Positions 54,230 to 62,217 of a stretch of DNA of 64,000 nucleotides are shown piece after piece. The position numbers were made by a program, and so were the translations under genes. Source of the DNA: Pseudomonas sp. BP8 (GTDB lineage: Bacteria > Pseudomonadota > Gammaproteobacteria > Pseudomonadales > Pseudomonadaceae). The notes beneath the pieces were generated by a model, which did no database searches, was not told the origin of the DNA, and saw nothing but the letters and a program-made list of their open reading frames with translations. The stretch is from positions 3,750,501-3,814,500 of the forward strand of contig NZ_JAGINK010000001.1 of NCBI RefSeq assembly GCF_017875955.1. Direction: 5' to 3'. How positions within the stretch are numbered: the first letter of the stretch is position 1; each line of letters opens with the position of its first letter.

Positions 54230-56712
54230 CCATGCGCACGCTTCTCGTCCCCCTCGGGCTGGGCCTGCTCGGCGTCGCCGGCGTTGGCCTGGCGCTGGGC
54301 CTGGACAGCTATTGGCTGTTGATCCTGACCTTGTACGCCCTGGCAGTGACGGTCGGGGTAGGCCTGAATATCCTGATCGGGCTGTCTGGGCAGATGTCCT
54401 TCGGTCATATCGCGTTCTATGCCATTGGCGCTTACCTGTCGGCGCTGCTGACCCTCGCCGGCATGCCGTTGACGCTTGCCCTGCCGCTGGCAAGCCTGGG
54501 TTGCGCGTTGGCGGGCGGGGTGTTGGCGATCCCGGCACTGCGGGTCAGTGGGCCGTATCTGGCGATGATCACCATTGCCTTCGCCCTGGTCGTGCACAAC
54601 GGCCTGATCGAGTGGCGCAGCGTCACCGGCGGCGCCAACGGTTTGATGGGCATTCCCCTGCCGGCGCTCGGCACGCTCGACCCGAGCCTGCTGCTCGCGC
54701 TCGCAGCGGTCGCCCTGATGCTGGTGGCGCTGGTGTTCTACTGGAGCTTGCAGCGCAGTGGCTGGGGCCTGGCCATGCGCGCGGTGAAGGCTTCGGAAAT
54801 TGCCGCGCGCTCGCTGGGGATCAATCCGGTGCAGACGCGCACCCTGGCCTTTGCCTTGTCGGCTGGCCTGGCCGGTGCGGCGGGCGCGTTGGTCGCGCCG
54901 GTGCTGATGTTCATCAACCCGGCGGCGTTTCCGTTTTCGCAGTCGATCCTGTTCGTGCTGGCGGTGATCGTTGGCGGTGCGGGGACGCTGTTCGGGCCGG
55001 TACTGGGGGCGCTGGTGATCGTCTTGCTGCCAGAGCTGCTGGCAGACTTTGCCGAGTACCGGTTGCTGGCGTTTGCCGTGTTGCTGCTGGCGGTGCTGTG
55101 GGCGGCGCCGCGCGGCGTGCTCGGTAGCCTGTCGCGACGCTTCTGGCGGCCGGCGCAGGAGCCGGTCACCGCGGCGGTCGATCATGCTGCGTTGCAGGCT
55201 TTCTTCAATACCGCTACGCCGCAGGGCCTGACGGTCGAGGGCATCGGCATCCGTTTCGGCGGCGTGCAGGCGGCGCAGCAGGTCAGCCTGCGCGCCCTGC
55301 CCGGCAGCATCACCAGCCTGATCGGCCCGAACGGCGCCGGCAAGTCGACGGTGCTGAACATGATCAGCGGCTTCTACACGCCCGACAGCGGCTCGATTGC
55401 CCTGGCGAGCGAACTCGCCGGCCAGCCCGCCTGGCGCATCGCCCGGGCCGGCATCGCCCGTACCTACCAGACCACCCAGCTGTTTGCTGAGCTGAGCGTG
55501 CTGGAAAACCTGCTGGTGGCCTTGCAGCACGGCGCCATCGAATGCCCGTGGCCACGGCAACAGGCCAGCCGCAAGGCCATCGCAGTGCAGCTGTTGGCGT
55601 TGGTCGGCTACCGCGGCAACCTGCACGTTGCTGCCGACGACCTGCCACATGTCGACCGCCGCCTGGTGGAAATTGCCCGTGCGCTGGCCAGCCAGCCCCA
55701 AGTGCTGCTGCTCGACGAGCCCGCCGCCGGGCTCGGCCGGCAGGACACCGATCGCCTGGCCACGCTGCTGCAGCGCTTGGCCGAGTTCAACCTGGCCGTG
55801 ATCCTGGTCGAGCATGACATGCCGCTGGTGATGGCGGTCTCCGAGCGGCTGTTGGTGCTCGACGCCGGCAAGCCGATTGCCTGGGGTACGCCCGAACAGG
55901 TGCGCAGCAACCCAAAGGTGATCGCTGCCTACCTGGGCGGCACCCAGTACCAGGCCCGACCTCGGCAACAAGCCTGGGCCGGCTCGCGCGATGCCGTCCT
56001 GCATGTGCGCAACCTGGCGATCGACTATGGCGCCGCGCCGGTGGTCGAGGGCGTCGACCTGGTGGTCAACCCTGGCGAGCTGATCGCCATTCTCGGCGCT
56101 AATGGCGCCGGCAAGTCGAGCATCCTGCAGTGCCTGGCCGGCCTGCACCGCCCGTGCGCGGGCAGCATCGTGCTGGATAACCGCAGTATCGAAAGCTGTG
56201 ATGCCAGCCAGATCGCCCGTCTTGGCCTGGCCCTGGTGCCTGAGGGCCGACAGTTGTTCGGCCAGCTCAGCGTGCGCGAGAACCTCTTGCTGGGTGCCAA
56301 TGTACGTCAGGACAAGGTCGATGCAGAGGGCGAAATCGAGGCGATCCTGACCCGCTTCCCGCGCCTGCGCGAACGCATCGACAGCCCTGCTGGGCTGCTT
56401 TCCGGTGGCGAGCAGCAAATGGTCGCGATCGGCCGTGGGCTGATGGCCAAGCCGCGCATCCTGCTGCTCGACGAGCCCTCGCTGGGCCTTTCGCCGGCCA
56501 TGATCGGCGAGCTGTACGACGCACTCGCGGCGCTGCGCGATGAAGGGGTAACGCTGCTGTTGGTGGATCAGATGGCCAACCTGGCACTGCAAGTGGCCGA
56601 CCGCGCCTACGTGCTGGAGACCGGCCGCATCGTCAAGCAGGGCAGCGCTGAAACGCTGCGCGGCGACCCCGAACTGGAAGCGGCCTATCTGGGCGCAGGA
56701 GCGGCAGCATGA
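54226..56712 (+). CDS. LivM-LivG-LivF triple fusion: ABC permease and two ATPases
   Basis: Single 828-residue protein joining what are normally three subunits. Residues about 1-310 are a LivM-type permease (GLSGQMSFGHIAFYAIGAY; GGAGTLFGPVLGALV). Residues about 340-575 are a LivG-type ATPase with Walker A GPNGAGKST (367), Walker B LLLDEPAAGL and H-loop VEHDM, but its ABC signature reads LPHVD (about 473-477) instead of LSYGQ. Residues about 595-825 are a LivF-type ATPase with Walker A GANGAGKSS (624), intact signature LSGGEQQ (725) and Walker B LLLDEPSLGL. The ATGA overlaps at both ends tie it to LivH and the amidohydrolase. The broken signature implies only one normal ATP site in the pair. 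Continuous frame, no sign of a sequencing fusion. Confidence 0.92.
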   Translation: MTMRTLLVPLGLGLLGVAGVGLALGLDSYWLLILTLYALAVTVGVGLNILIGLSGQMSFGHIAFYAIGAYLSALLTLAGMPLTLALPLASLGCALAGGVLAIPALRVSGPYLAMITIAFALVVHNGLIEWRSVTGGANGLMGIPLPALGTLDPSLLLALAAVALMLVALVFYWSLQRSGWGLAMRAVKASEIAARSLGINPVQTRTLAFALSAGLAGAAGALVAPVLMFINPAAFPFSQSILFVLAVIVGGAGTLFGPVLGALVIVLLPELLADFAEYRLLAFAVLLLAVLWAAPRGVLGSLSRRFWRPAQEPVTAAVDHAALQAFFNTATPQGLTVEGIGIRFGGVQAAQQVSLRALPGSITSLIGPNGAGKSTVLNMISGFYTPDSGSIALASELAGQPAWRIARAGIARTYQTTQLFAELSVLENLLVALQHGAIECPWPRQQASRKAIAVQLLALVGYRGNLHVAADDLPHVDRRLVEIARALASQPQVLLLDEPAAGLGRQDTDRLATLLQRLAEFNLAVILVEHDMPLVMAVSERLLVLDAGKPIAWGTPEQVRSNPKVIAAYLGGTQYQARPRQQAWAGSRDAVLHVRNLAIDYGAAPVVEGVDLVVNPGELIAILGANGAGKSSILQCLAGLHRPCAGSIVLDNRSIESCDASQIARLGLALVPEGRQLFGQLSVRENLLLGANVRQDKVDAEGEIEAILTRFPRLRERIDSPAGLLSGGEQQMVAIGRGLMAKPRILLLDEPSLGLSPAMIGELYDALAALRDEGVTLLLVDQMANLALQVADRAYVLETGRIVKQGSAETLRGDPELEAAYLGAGAAA

Positions 56713-57959
56713 GTGCTCTGGAACTGATCAATGTGCGTCTGGGTGAAGGCCCGGCACTGACCCGGCTGCTGATCGAAGACGGCCACTTCGTCTCGCGCTT
56801 GCGTGGTCCGGCAGAAGTAATCGACATCGCGGGGCGGCTGGTATTGCCCGGCCTGGTCGAAACCCACATCCACCTCGACAAGGCGTGCATCCTGTCGCGC
56901 TGTCAATTGCGCGAAGGCACCCTGGCCGAAGCCATTGCCCAGACTCGCCTGGCCAAGGCGAACTTCACCGAGGCCGACGTCTATGCCCGTGGCGCGGCGG
57001 TGCTGGAACAAGCCATTGTCCAGGGCACCACGCACATGCGTACCCATGTCGAGATCGACCCGGGCATCGGCCTGACCGGCCTGCGCGCGATCCGCCGCTT
57101 GCAGGCTGACTACGCCTGGGCGCTGAGCCTGCAGATCTGTGTGTTCCCGCAGGAGGGCATGCTCGACAATCCTGGTACCGAGGCCCTGCTCTGCCAGGCC
57201 TTGGAGCAAGGCGCCGAAGTGCTGGGGGGTTGCCCGTATACCGACGCTGATCCGCACGCACAGATTCGCCGGCTGTTCGAACTGGCCGTAGCCTATGACC
57301 GCGACCTGGACCTGCACCTGGACTTCGACCTGGCGCTGGCCGGGATGACCTTGCCTGAGGTGATCCGCTGCACTCGGCAGCACGCTTGGCACGGCCGGGT
57401 CACCGTCGGCCATGCGACCAAACTCTCGGCGCTACCTCGGGCGCAACTGCTGAGCATTGGCGAGGCACTGGCCGAGGCTGGCGTGCAGGTGACCTGCCTG
57501 CCCTCGACCGATCTGTTTCTGACCGGCCGTGATCGGTTCGAGAACAAACCCCGTGGGCTGGCGCCGTTGGCCCAGTTGCACCAGTGCGGGGTGACCTGTT
57601 CATTGTCGAGCAACAACATTGGCAACCCGTTCACCCCCTACGGCGACGCGTCGTTGGTGCGCCAAGCCAACCTGTTCGCCAACGTTGCCCAGCTGGGTAC
57701 GCCAGAGGAGTTGCTGTTGTGCCTGGGCTGGATCTCACGAGAGTCGGCGCGCCTGCTGCGGCTGGATCGTTACGGGCTGGAGCCGGGCTGCCGGGCCGAC
57801 CTGGTGGTGTTCGACGCGCCGTCGCCGGCCGAGGTGGTCGGCCGCATCGCTGTGCCGCTGATGGGCTTCAAGCATGGCCGGCAGACCTTCGTCCGACCGG
57901 CGGCGGAGCTGGTTCGGCCGGCCATGATCGCTGCGCCTGACAACCTGCGTCTGGCGTGA
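56709..57959 (+). CDS. Cytosine deaminase-like amidohydrolase
   Basis: Probable cytosolic metal-dependent hydrolase of 416 residues. Metal ligands visible: His53-x-His55 in ETHIHLDKA, a His in HLDFDLAL, and a His in VTVGHATKLS; the closing region CSLSSNNIGNPFTPYGDASL supplies the likely catalytic Asp. The layout is that of the CodA/AtzC branch (cytosine deaminase, N-isopropylammelide hydrolase). There is no signal peptide. ATGA overlap with the transporter fusion makes it the last gene of the importer operon, so its substrate is most likely what the transporter brings in: a cyclic or linear amide/amine. The exact substrate is not assignable. Confidence 0.87.
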   Translation: MSALELINVRLGEGPALTRLLIEDGHFVSRLRGPAEVIDIAGRLVLPGLVETHIHLDKACILSRCQLREGTLAEAIAQTRLAKANFTEADVYARGAAVLEQAIVQGTTHMRTHVEIDPGIGLTGLRAIRRLQADYAWALSLQICVFPQEGMLDNPGTEALLCQALEQGAEVLGGCPYTDADPHAQIRRLFELAVAYDRDLDLHLDFDLALAGMTLPEVIRCTRQHAWHGRVTVGHATKLSALPRAQLLSIGEALAEAGVQVTCLPSTDLFLTGRDRFENKPRGLAPLAQLHQCGVTCSLSSNNIGNPFTPYGDASLVRQANLFANVAQLGTPEELLLCLGWISRESARLLRLDRYGLEPGCRADLVVFDAPSPAEVVGRIAVPLMGFKHGRQTFVRPAAELVRPAMIAAPDNLRLA

Positions 57960-57963
57960 GCCC

Positions 57964-58099
57964 GCTGGGGCCGCTGCGCGGCCCTATCGCGACACAAGGC
58001 CGCTCCCACAGGTTCCGCGATCCTCCTTGAACCTAAACGCTGGCGCGATCACTGTGGGAGCGGCCTTGTGTCGCGAATGGGGCGCGAAGCGCCCCCAGC
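57964..58099. repeat. Paired REP, 47-bp inverted arms
   Basis: Arms at 57964-58010 and 58053-58099, GCTGGGG...CCCCAGC, GCGACACAAGG family. It lies between the convergent amidohydrolase and GntR genes. Confidence 0.87.
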
Positions 58100-58147
58100 G
58101 TTGCTGGATTCAACGATGAATCCGAAGACACTGAACAAGACCGCCTG

Positions 58148-58843
58148 TCACAGTCCCGCCAGCGCCTGCCGCAAATTCACTTCTGGCGCTGCAGACTCCT
58201 CCAGGGCCAACTGGCCCTCGAGCTCATCCAGATGCTCGATCATCTCGCGCACGGCAGTTTCAGTATCACCCAGACGCAGCGCCTCGATCACCGCCTGGTG
58301 TTCGTCGGAGGCACACGGCGGGCTGTCGCCTCGCTGGTACAGGGCAACGATCAGTGAACTGCGCACCATCAGGTTGCCGAGAATGTCGGCCAGCACCTGA
58401 TTACCGCTGACCTCGCCCAGCATCAGGTGGAACTCGCTGAGTTCACGGACGATCGCCTGGCGGTCGGTGCTGGCCGTGGCTTCGCGCTCATTGCGCATGT
58501 GCTGCTCGATGCGCGCCCGGTGCTGGTCGATATGTGCCGGGCTGATCGCCTCGACAATCGCCCGCTCCACCGCGCGCCGGGCAGCAAAGATCTCCCGGGC
58601 CTCGCGGGCGCTCGGCTGGGCCACGGTGGCGCCGCGGTTCGGCTCGATGTCGACGATGCGCTGCATGGCCAGGCGTTGCAGCGCCGCCTGCACGTGGTTA
58701 CGGTTGGCCTGCAAGGTGTCGACGATCTGCGCCTCCACCAACCGTGCGCCGGGGCGCAACCGATGCTGGGCAATGGCCTTGGCGATCATCTCGGCGATGC
58801 GCTGGACTTCCTGTTGCTTGCTGCTGACCGTCTTGCCTTTCAT
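58148..58843 (-). CDS. GntR-family (FCD) transcriptional regulator
   Basis: Regulator of 231 residues. The N-terminal winged helix-turn-helix (about 10-75) shows the GntR pattern RLRPGARLVEAQIVDTLQANR and AALQRLAMQRIVDI. The C-terminal FCD effector domain (about 85-220) keeps the metal-site histidines in EFHLMLGEVSGNQ, DEHQAVIEAL and MIEHLDEL. FCD regulators usually repress catabolic genes and release on binding the substrate or an intermediate. It lies between the importer/amidohydrolase operon and the gamma-glutamyltransferase-like gene, both of which carry a shared ATTGCTAGCAAT palindrome; this is the obvious candidate to bind it. No copy precedes its own gene. Confidence 0.9.
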   Translation of the reverse strand: MKGKTVSSKQQEVQRIAEMIAKAIAQHRLRPGARLVEAQIVDTLQANRNHVQAALQRLAMQRIVDIEPNRGATVAQPSAREAREIFAARRAVERAIVEAISPAHIDQHRARIEQHMRNEREATASTDRQAIVRELSEFHLMLGEVSGNQVLADILGNLMVRSSLIVALYQRGDSPPCASDEHQAVIEALRLGDTETAVREMIEHLDELEGQLALEESAAPEVNLRQALAGL

Positions 58844-58917
58844 CGAGACCTCGAAACCCTCACACGCGTTGGGCCGGCATTATCCGCTCGGCCCGCGACG
58901 GCGGCAAATACGGCGTG

Positions 58918-60477
58918 TCAATCCGCCTGTCCGAGGGCGCTGCCCTGGCTGCGCGGGTCGTAGGCGGCGCACTTGGCGCCATCAGAGTCAATCGCAATCA
59001 CCCCGGCCAGGCCCATCAGCGGGCTGAGCACCGGCGTGGTCTCGATCGCGTGGCCCTTGGCAGCCAGCCCATGCAGTACCGCCTCGCCAATATCGGCCTC
59101 GAGCTTGAGGTTATCAGCGCTGTCGAAGAAGCTGCGCCCGAGCAAGAAGCGTGGCGTACGCAGCGCCGCGTGCGGGGGTTGCTGGAAATCGATCAGTTGG
59201 GTCGCCAGGACCATCTGCGTCTGCGGCTGGCCATCGCCGCCTTGCGTGCCGAAAAACCACCGCCGGCCATCGTCGGCCAGGTACGCCGAAGGGTTGAGGG
59301 TGTGTGCCGGGCGTTTGCCAGGCGCCCAGGCATTGGCATGGGCAGGGTCCGGGTTGAAGCCCGCCGCACGGTTGTGCCAGAGAATGCCGGTATCACCCAG
59401 GATGCAGCCAGAGCCGAAGTCGTGAAACAGGCTCTGGATCAGGCAAGCACTGCGCCCAGCGCTGTCGCTGGCGGCCATCCACACGGTATCGGCGGGTTGG
59501 CCCGGTTCGCCCCACGGCGACGCGCGCCGCTCGTCGAGCATGGCTGCAGGTTCGGCCAGGCTCTGCTGAAAATCCCAGGCGCTGACGAGCGGGTCATGCA
59601 GTTGCTGGTTGCGCTGCAACAGGCCCTGTTTGATCGCCTCGACCAGCAAGTGGTAGTAACGCGGGGTACCGCTCTCCCCCAGATCGAGGGCATCCAGCGC
59701 GGCCATGGCGCGCAAGGTGTACAGGCCCTGGGTCGGCGGTGCCACGTTGTACAGACGGCCGTTGCGGTAGCGGATGGAGATTGGCGCTTGCGCGTAGGCA
59801 CGGGTGGCGGCCAGGTCGGAGGCGGTCAACCCGCATCCCAAGTCGGCAAAGGCTGCGACCAAGGCTTGTGCGAGTTCACCGTGGTAAAAATCTTCTGGCC
59901 CGCGCCGAGCCAGCTGTTCCAGGCTGTTGGCAAGTGCGGGTTGGCGTAGGCGATCACCGGCTTGCAACCAGTGTCCGTTGCTTTTGCACAGTGGATGGAG
60001 GCTGGGCAGAGTCTCGATCAGGCTGCTGCGTTGTGCCTGCCAGAATAACTGCGAGGCCGACACCTCGACACCGACGCGGGCCAGTTCGGCCGCGCCAGTG
60101 AGCAGGTCGGCCCAGCCCATGTTTGATCCCCAGCGCTCGCTGAGTGCCTTGGCCTGAGCCCAACTGGCCATGGCACCGGCCGTGGTCGCCACGGAAGCGG
60201 GCCCGCGCAGGCTGATCGCGCCCTGCTCCGGCAAGCGCGTGCCGGCCTGGCCGATCCCGATGATGGTGCGTATCTGCTCATCATGCACCAACCACAGTGC
60301 ATCGCCGCCCAGGCCGGTCATGTGGGGATAGACCGCGGCCAGTACCGCGCTGGCGGCCAACATGGCGTCGATGGCCGTGCCACCGCCATCAAGGACCTCC
60401 AGGCCTGCCGCGCTGGCGCGGGGATGTGGGGTGCAGAGGACGCCACCACGGGCTTGGGCTGTCAGGGAGTGGTTCAT
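58918..60477 (-). CDS. Gamma-glutamyltransferase-family Ntn hydrolase
   Basis: Protein of 519 residues, self-processing GGT fold. The predicted cleavage/nucleophile is Thr331 in ADTVWMAASD, aligned with the D|TTHYSVVD of E. coli Ggt (second Thr replaced by Val). The region after it, CLIQSLFHDFGSGCI, and the late GTQGGDGQPQTQMV loop are family hallmarks. No signal peptide is visible, unlike periplasmic Ggt, suggesting a cytosolic member such as YwrD or the oxamate amidohydrolase HpxW. I use ATG 60477 because AAGGAG lies six bases upstream; ATGs at 60492 and 60507 lie inside the operator region. Shared operator sequence with the importer operon suggests a joint pathway. Confidence 0.88.
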   Translation of the reverse strand: MNHSLTAQARGGVLCTPHPRASAAGLEVLDGGGTAIDAMLAASAVLAAVYPHMTGLGGDALWLVHDEQIRTIIGIGQAGTRLPEQGAISLRGPASVATTAGAMASWAQAKALSERWGSNMGWADLLTGAAELARVGVEVSASQLFWQAQRSSLIETLPSLHPLCKSNGHWLQAGDRLRQPALANSLEQLARRGPEDFYHGELAQALVAAFADLGCGLTASDLAATRAYAQAPISIRYRNGRLYNVAPPTQGLYTLRAMAALDALDLGESGTPRYYHLLVEAIKQGLLQRNQQLHDPLVSAWDFQQSLAEPAAMLDERRASPWGEPGQPADTVWMAASDSAGRSACLIQSLFHDFGSGCILGDTGILWHNRAAGFNPDPAHANAWAPGKRPAHTLNPSAYLADDGRRWFFGTQGGDGQPQTQMVLATQLIDFQQPPHAALRTPRFLLGRSFFDSADNLKLEADIGEAVLHGLAAKGHAIETTPVLSPLMGLAGVIAIDSDGAKCAAYDPRSQGSALGQAD

Positions 60478-60508
60478 TGCTAGCTCCTTCATGGATATTG
60501 CTAGCAAT
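60477..60508 (-). promoter_or_regulatory. Tandem TTGCTAGC operator at the GGT-like gene start
   Basis: TTGCTAGC at 60477 and 60498, again exactly 21 bp apart, with a perfect ATTGCTAGCAAT palindrome at 60497-60508. The inner copy covers the spacer between ribosome site and start codon, so bound protein would block transcription elongation or initiation. Confidence 0.75.
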
Positions 60509-60642
60509 CAGCAAGGATCGTTCCCGTTCTGGTATGACCGTGATTCTGCGGTGCCCCTGGCCCTTCATCAAGTTCTTCTTGGGTTGTTGGGAGAGATGGC
60601 GTGTTGGATTGCGTTGGCTTGGCCGGCTGGCTTTGGAATTGC

Positions 60643-61335
60643 GGGCTTATCCCTTTGAGCGCGCTGGCGCTGCTGGCCCCTTCCGCCCTTACGGCGGGTC
60701 ACTTTTTTTCTTGGAAAAAAGTGACCAAAAACCGCCTGCTCCTGCATCCGGCCTCCTGACGTCGCGAAGTTACGGGTGGCGTCTGGGCTGGCGTTGTTTT
60801 TGATAGTGGCATGGGTGGTGGATATTCGGGCCTCTTCGCGGGACAAGTCGGATCGCCGCACCGCCGCCCCTACAGGTATTGCGCGAATTTTGAATGCGGC
60901 GCTGTACCTGTAGGAGCGGGCTTGCCCCGCGAAGAGGCCGGGACTGACAATGCAAATCGCAGGGCGCAGCCCTGCCAGCCACCCCACAAATCCGCTCGTA
61001 AATAAACAAAGCGAGAGCGCAGCGATTCGCCTGCCGTTGCCCTGGCTGTTGATCTTGATCTTGCTCTTGATCTACCAGCGACTTCAGGAGGCCGAGCGCA
61101 GGTCTTGCGCAGGGAGGTGGAGGCCATGGATGGCCGGAAAGCGCTGAGGCCCAGGATGGGCCGTACAGCGCGGTCCTCCCGGAGCAAGACCGGAGCGAGG
61201 GAACCCGTAGCGCAGCGAAGGGCCGGATGACGGAGCCAAGACCTTTTTGGTTACTTTTTGGGGCGTTTGCCAAAAAGTGACCCGCCGTAAGGGCGGAAGG
61301 GGCCCGAAAACCCACCACATCAAATGGATAAGCCC
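60643..61335. repeat. Non-coding element of about 693 bp bounded by inverted repeats
   Basis: Outer ends GGGCTTATCCCTTTGA (60643-60658) and TCAAATGGATAAGCCC (61320-61335) pair at 15 of 16 positions. Inner 33-bp arms at about 60675-60707 and 61272-61304 (GGCCCCTTCCGCCCTTACGG...) also pair. Inside are a REP pair (60828-60948), a TTGATC-type hexamer run at 61049-61073 and no convincing reading frame. It looks like a dispersed intergenic element. It occupies most of the 977-bp gap between the GGT-like and DUF1348 genes; 60509-60642 and 61336-61454 hold nothing that I recognise. Confidence 0.6.
60828..60948. repeat. REP pair inside the larger element
   Basis: GGGCCTCTTCGCGGGACAAG on the left and CCTGTAGGAGCGGGCTTGCCCCGCGAAGAGGCC on the right, in opposite orientation. 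The left copy is degenerate. Confidence 0.75.
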
Positions 61336-61454
61336 CCAACCTACAAGCCCCAACCCCACCGTCCCCGTCAATCCATGAAGCCCCCTCTACCCGCACTTGA
61401 CTGCATTCAAGCCTGTCCGCTTAGGATGCCGATACAAGCCAGCAGCTCAAGCCC

Positions 61455-61934
61455 TCAAAGCCCCAGTTCAGACAACCCCGGGTGGTCATCCGGCCGACGC
61501 CCCAGCGGCCACAGGTATTTACGTTCGGAAGGGTGAATGGGCAGATCGTTGATGCAGGCAAAACGCAGCGCCATCAGCCCATCATCGGCGAACTCCCAGT
61601 TCTCATTGCCATACGACCGGAACCAGTTACCCGAGTCATCGTGCCATTCGTAGGCGTAGCGCACGGCAATGCGATGGTCGCTAAAGGCCCACAATTCCTT
61701 GATCAGCCGGTAGTCGAGTTCCTTGTTCCATTTGCGCGTAAGAAAGGCTTCCACCTCGTCCCGGCCATGGATGAACTCGGTACGATTACGCCATTGAGTA
61801 TCGACGGTGTAGGCCGTGGCGACTTTCTTCGGATCACGGCTGTTCCAGCCATCCTCGGCCATGCGCACTTTCTGGATCGCCGACTCGCGGGTGAAGGGTG
61901 GCAAGGGCGGACGGGGTGCGTCAGGGGCAGTCAT
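61455..61934 (-). CDS. DUF1348 family (SnoaL-like) protein
   Basis: Protein of 159 residues with an NTF2-like fold and the strongly conserved DUF1348 stretches AEDGWNSRDPKKVATAY, WRNRTEFIHGRDEVEAFLTRKW, RIAVRYAYEWHDDSGNWFRSYGNENW and INDLPIHPSERKY. The length is normal for the family. GGAG eight bases before the ATG supports the start. Function is unknown. It is divergent from the MFS exporter and not related in sequence to the SnoaL-like protein at 51.6 kb beyond the shared fold. Confidence 0.9.
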   Translation of the reverse strand: MTAPDAPRPPLPPFTRESAIQKVRMAEDGWNSRDPKKVATAYTVDTQWRNRTEFIHGRDEVEAFLTRKWNKELDYRLIKELWAFSDHRIAVRYAYEWHDDSGNWFRSYGNENWEFADDGLMALRFACINDLPIHPSERKYLWPLGRRPDDHPGLSELGL

Positions 61935-62060
61935 GGTAGCGTCTCCAGGGTCATGGGAGGTGAGCGCGGCCTTGGTTGGCGAGCTGGCCGCTGGCGGTAA
62001 AGATAGCTGTGTTGGTCATGCCGTGGCCCGTAATCCGCTGAACCGGGGGCGGTGAATAGG

Positions 62061-62141
62061 CGGGCCTCTTCGCGGGGCAAGCCCGCTCCTACAGGATTTG
62101 TGGGCACCATGCGAAGCGGGCCTGCCCTGCGAAGAGGCCGG
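62061..62141. repeat. REP pair, TGTAGGAGCGGGC family
   Basis: GCGGGCCTCTTCGCGGGGCAAGCCCGCTCCTACAGG followed by a diverged inverted partner ending GCGAAGAGGCC, in the gap between the DUF1348 and MFS genes. Confidence 0.78.
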
Positions 62142-62217
62142 CGCTGTCTGAAAAATTTCCTTCCCTCTGTATGTCGCGTAAAGTTTCCCGACACGAACGA
62201 CGGGCCCAGCACCAGTC

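Noticed and set aside
53614..56592. Minus-strand open frame of 992 codons opposite the ABC transporter genes
   Set aside because: Gln/Arg-rich antisense shadow; the plus strand encodes clear permease and ATPase domains in coupled genes.
60811..61005. Short open frames within the 60.6-61.3 kb element
   Set aside because: They run through REP sequence and inverted repeats, lack ribosome sites and show no protein-like composition.
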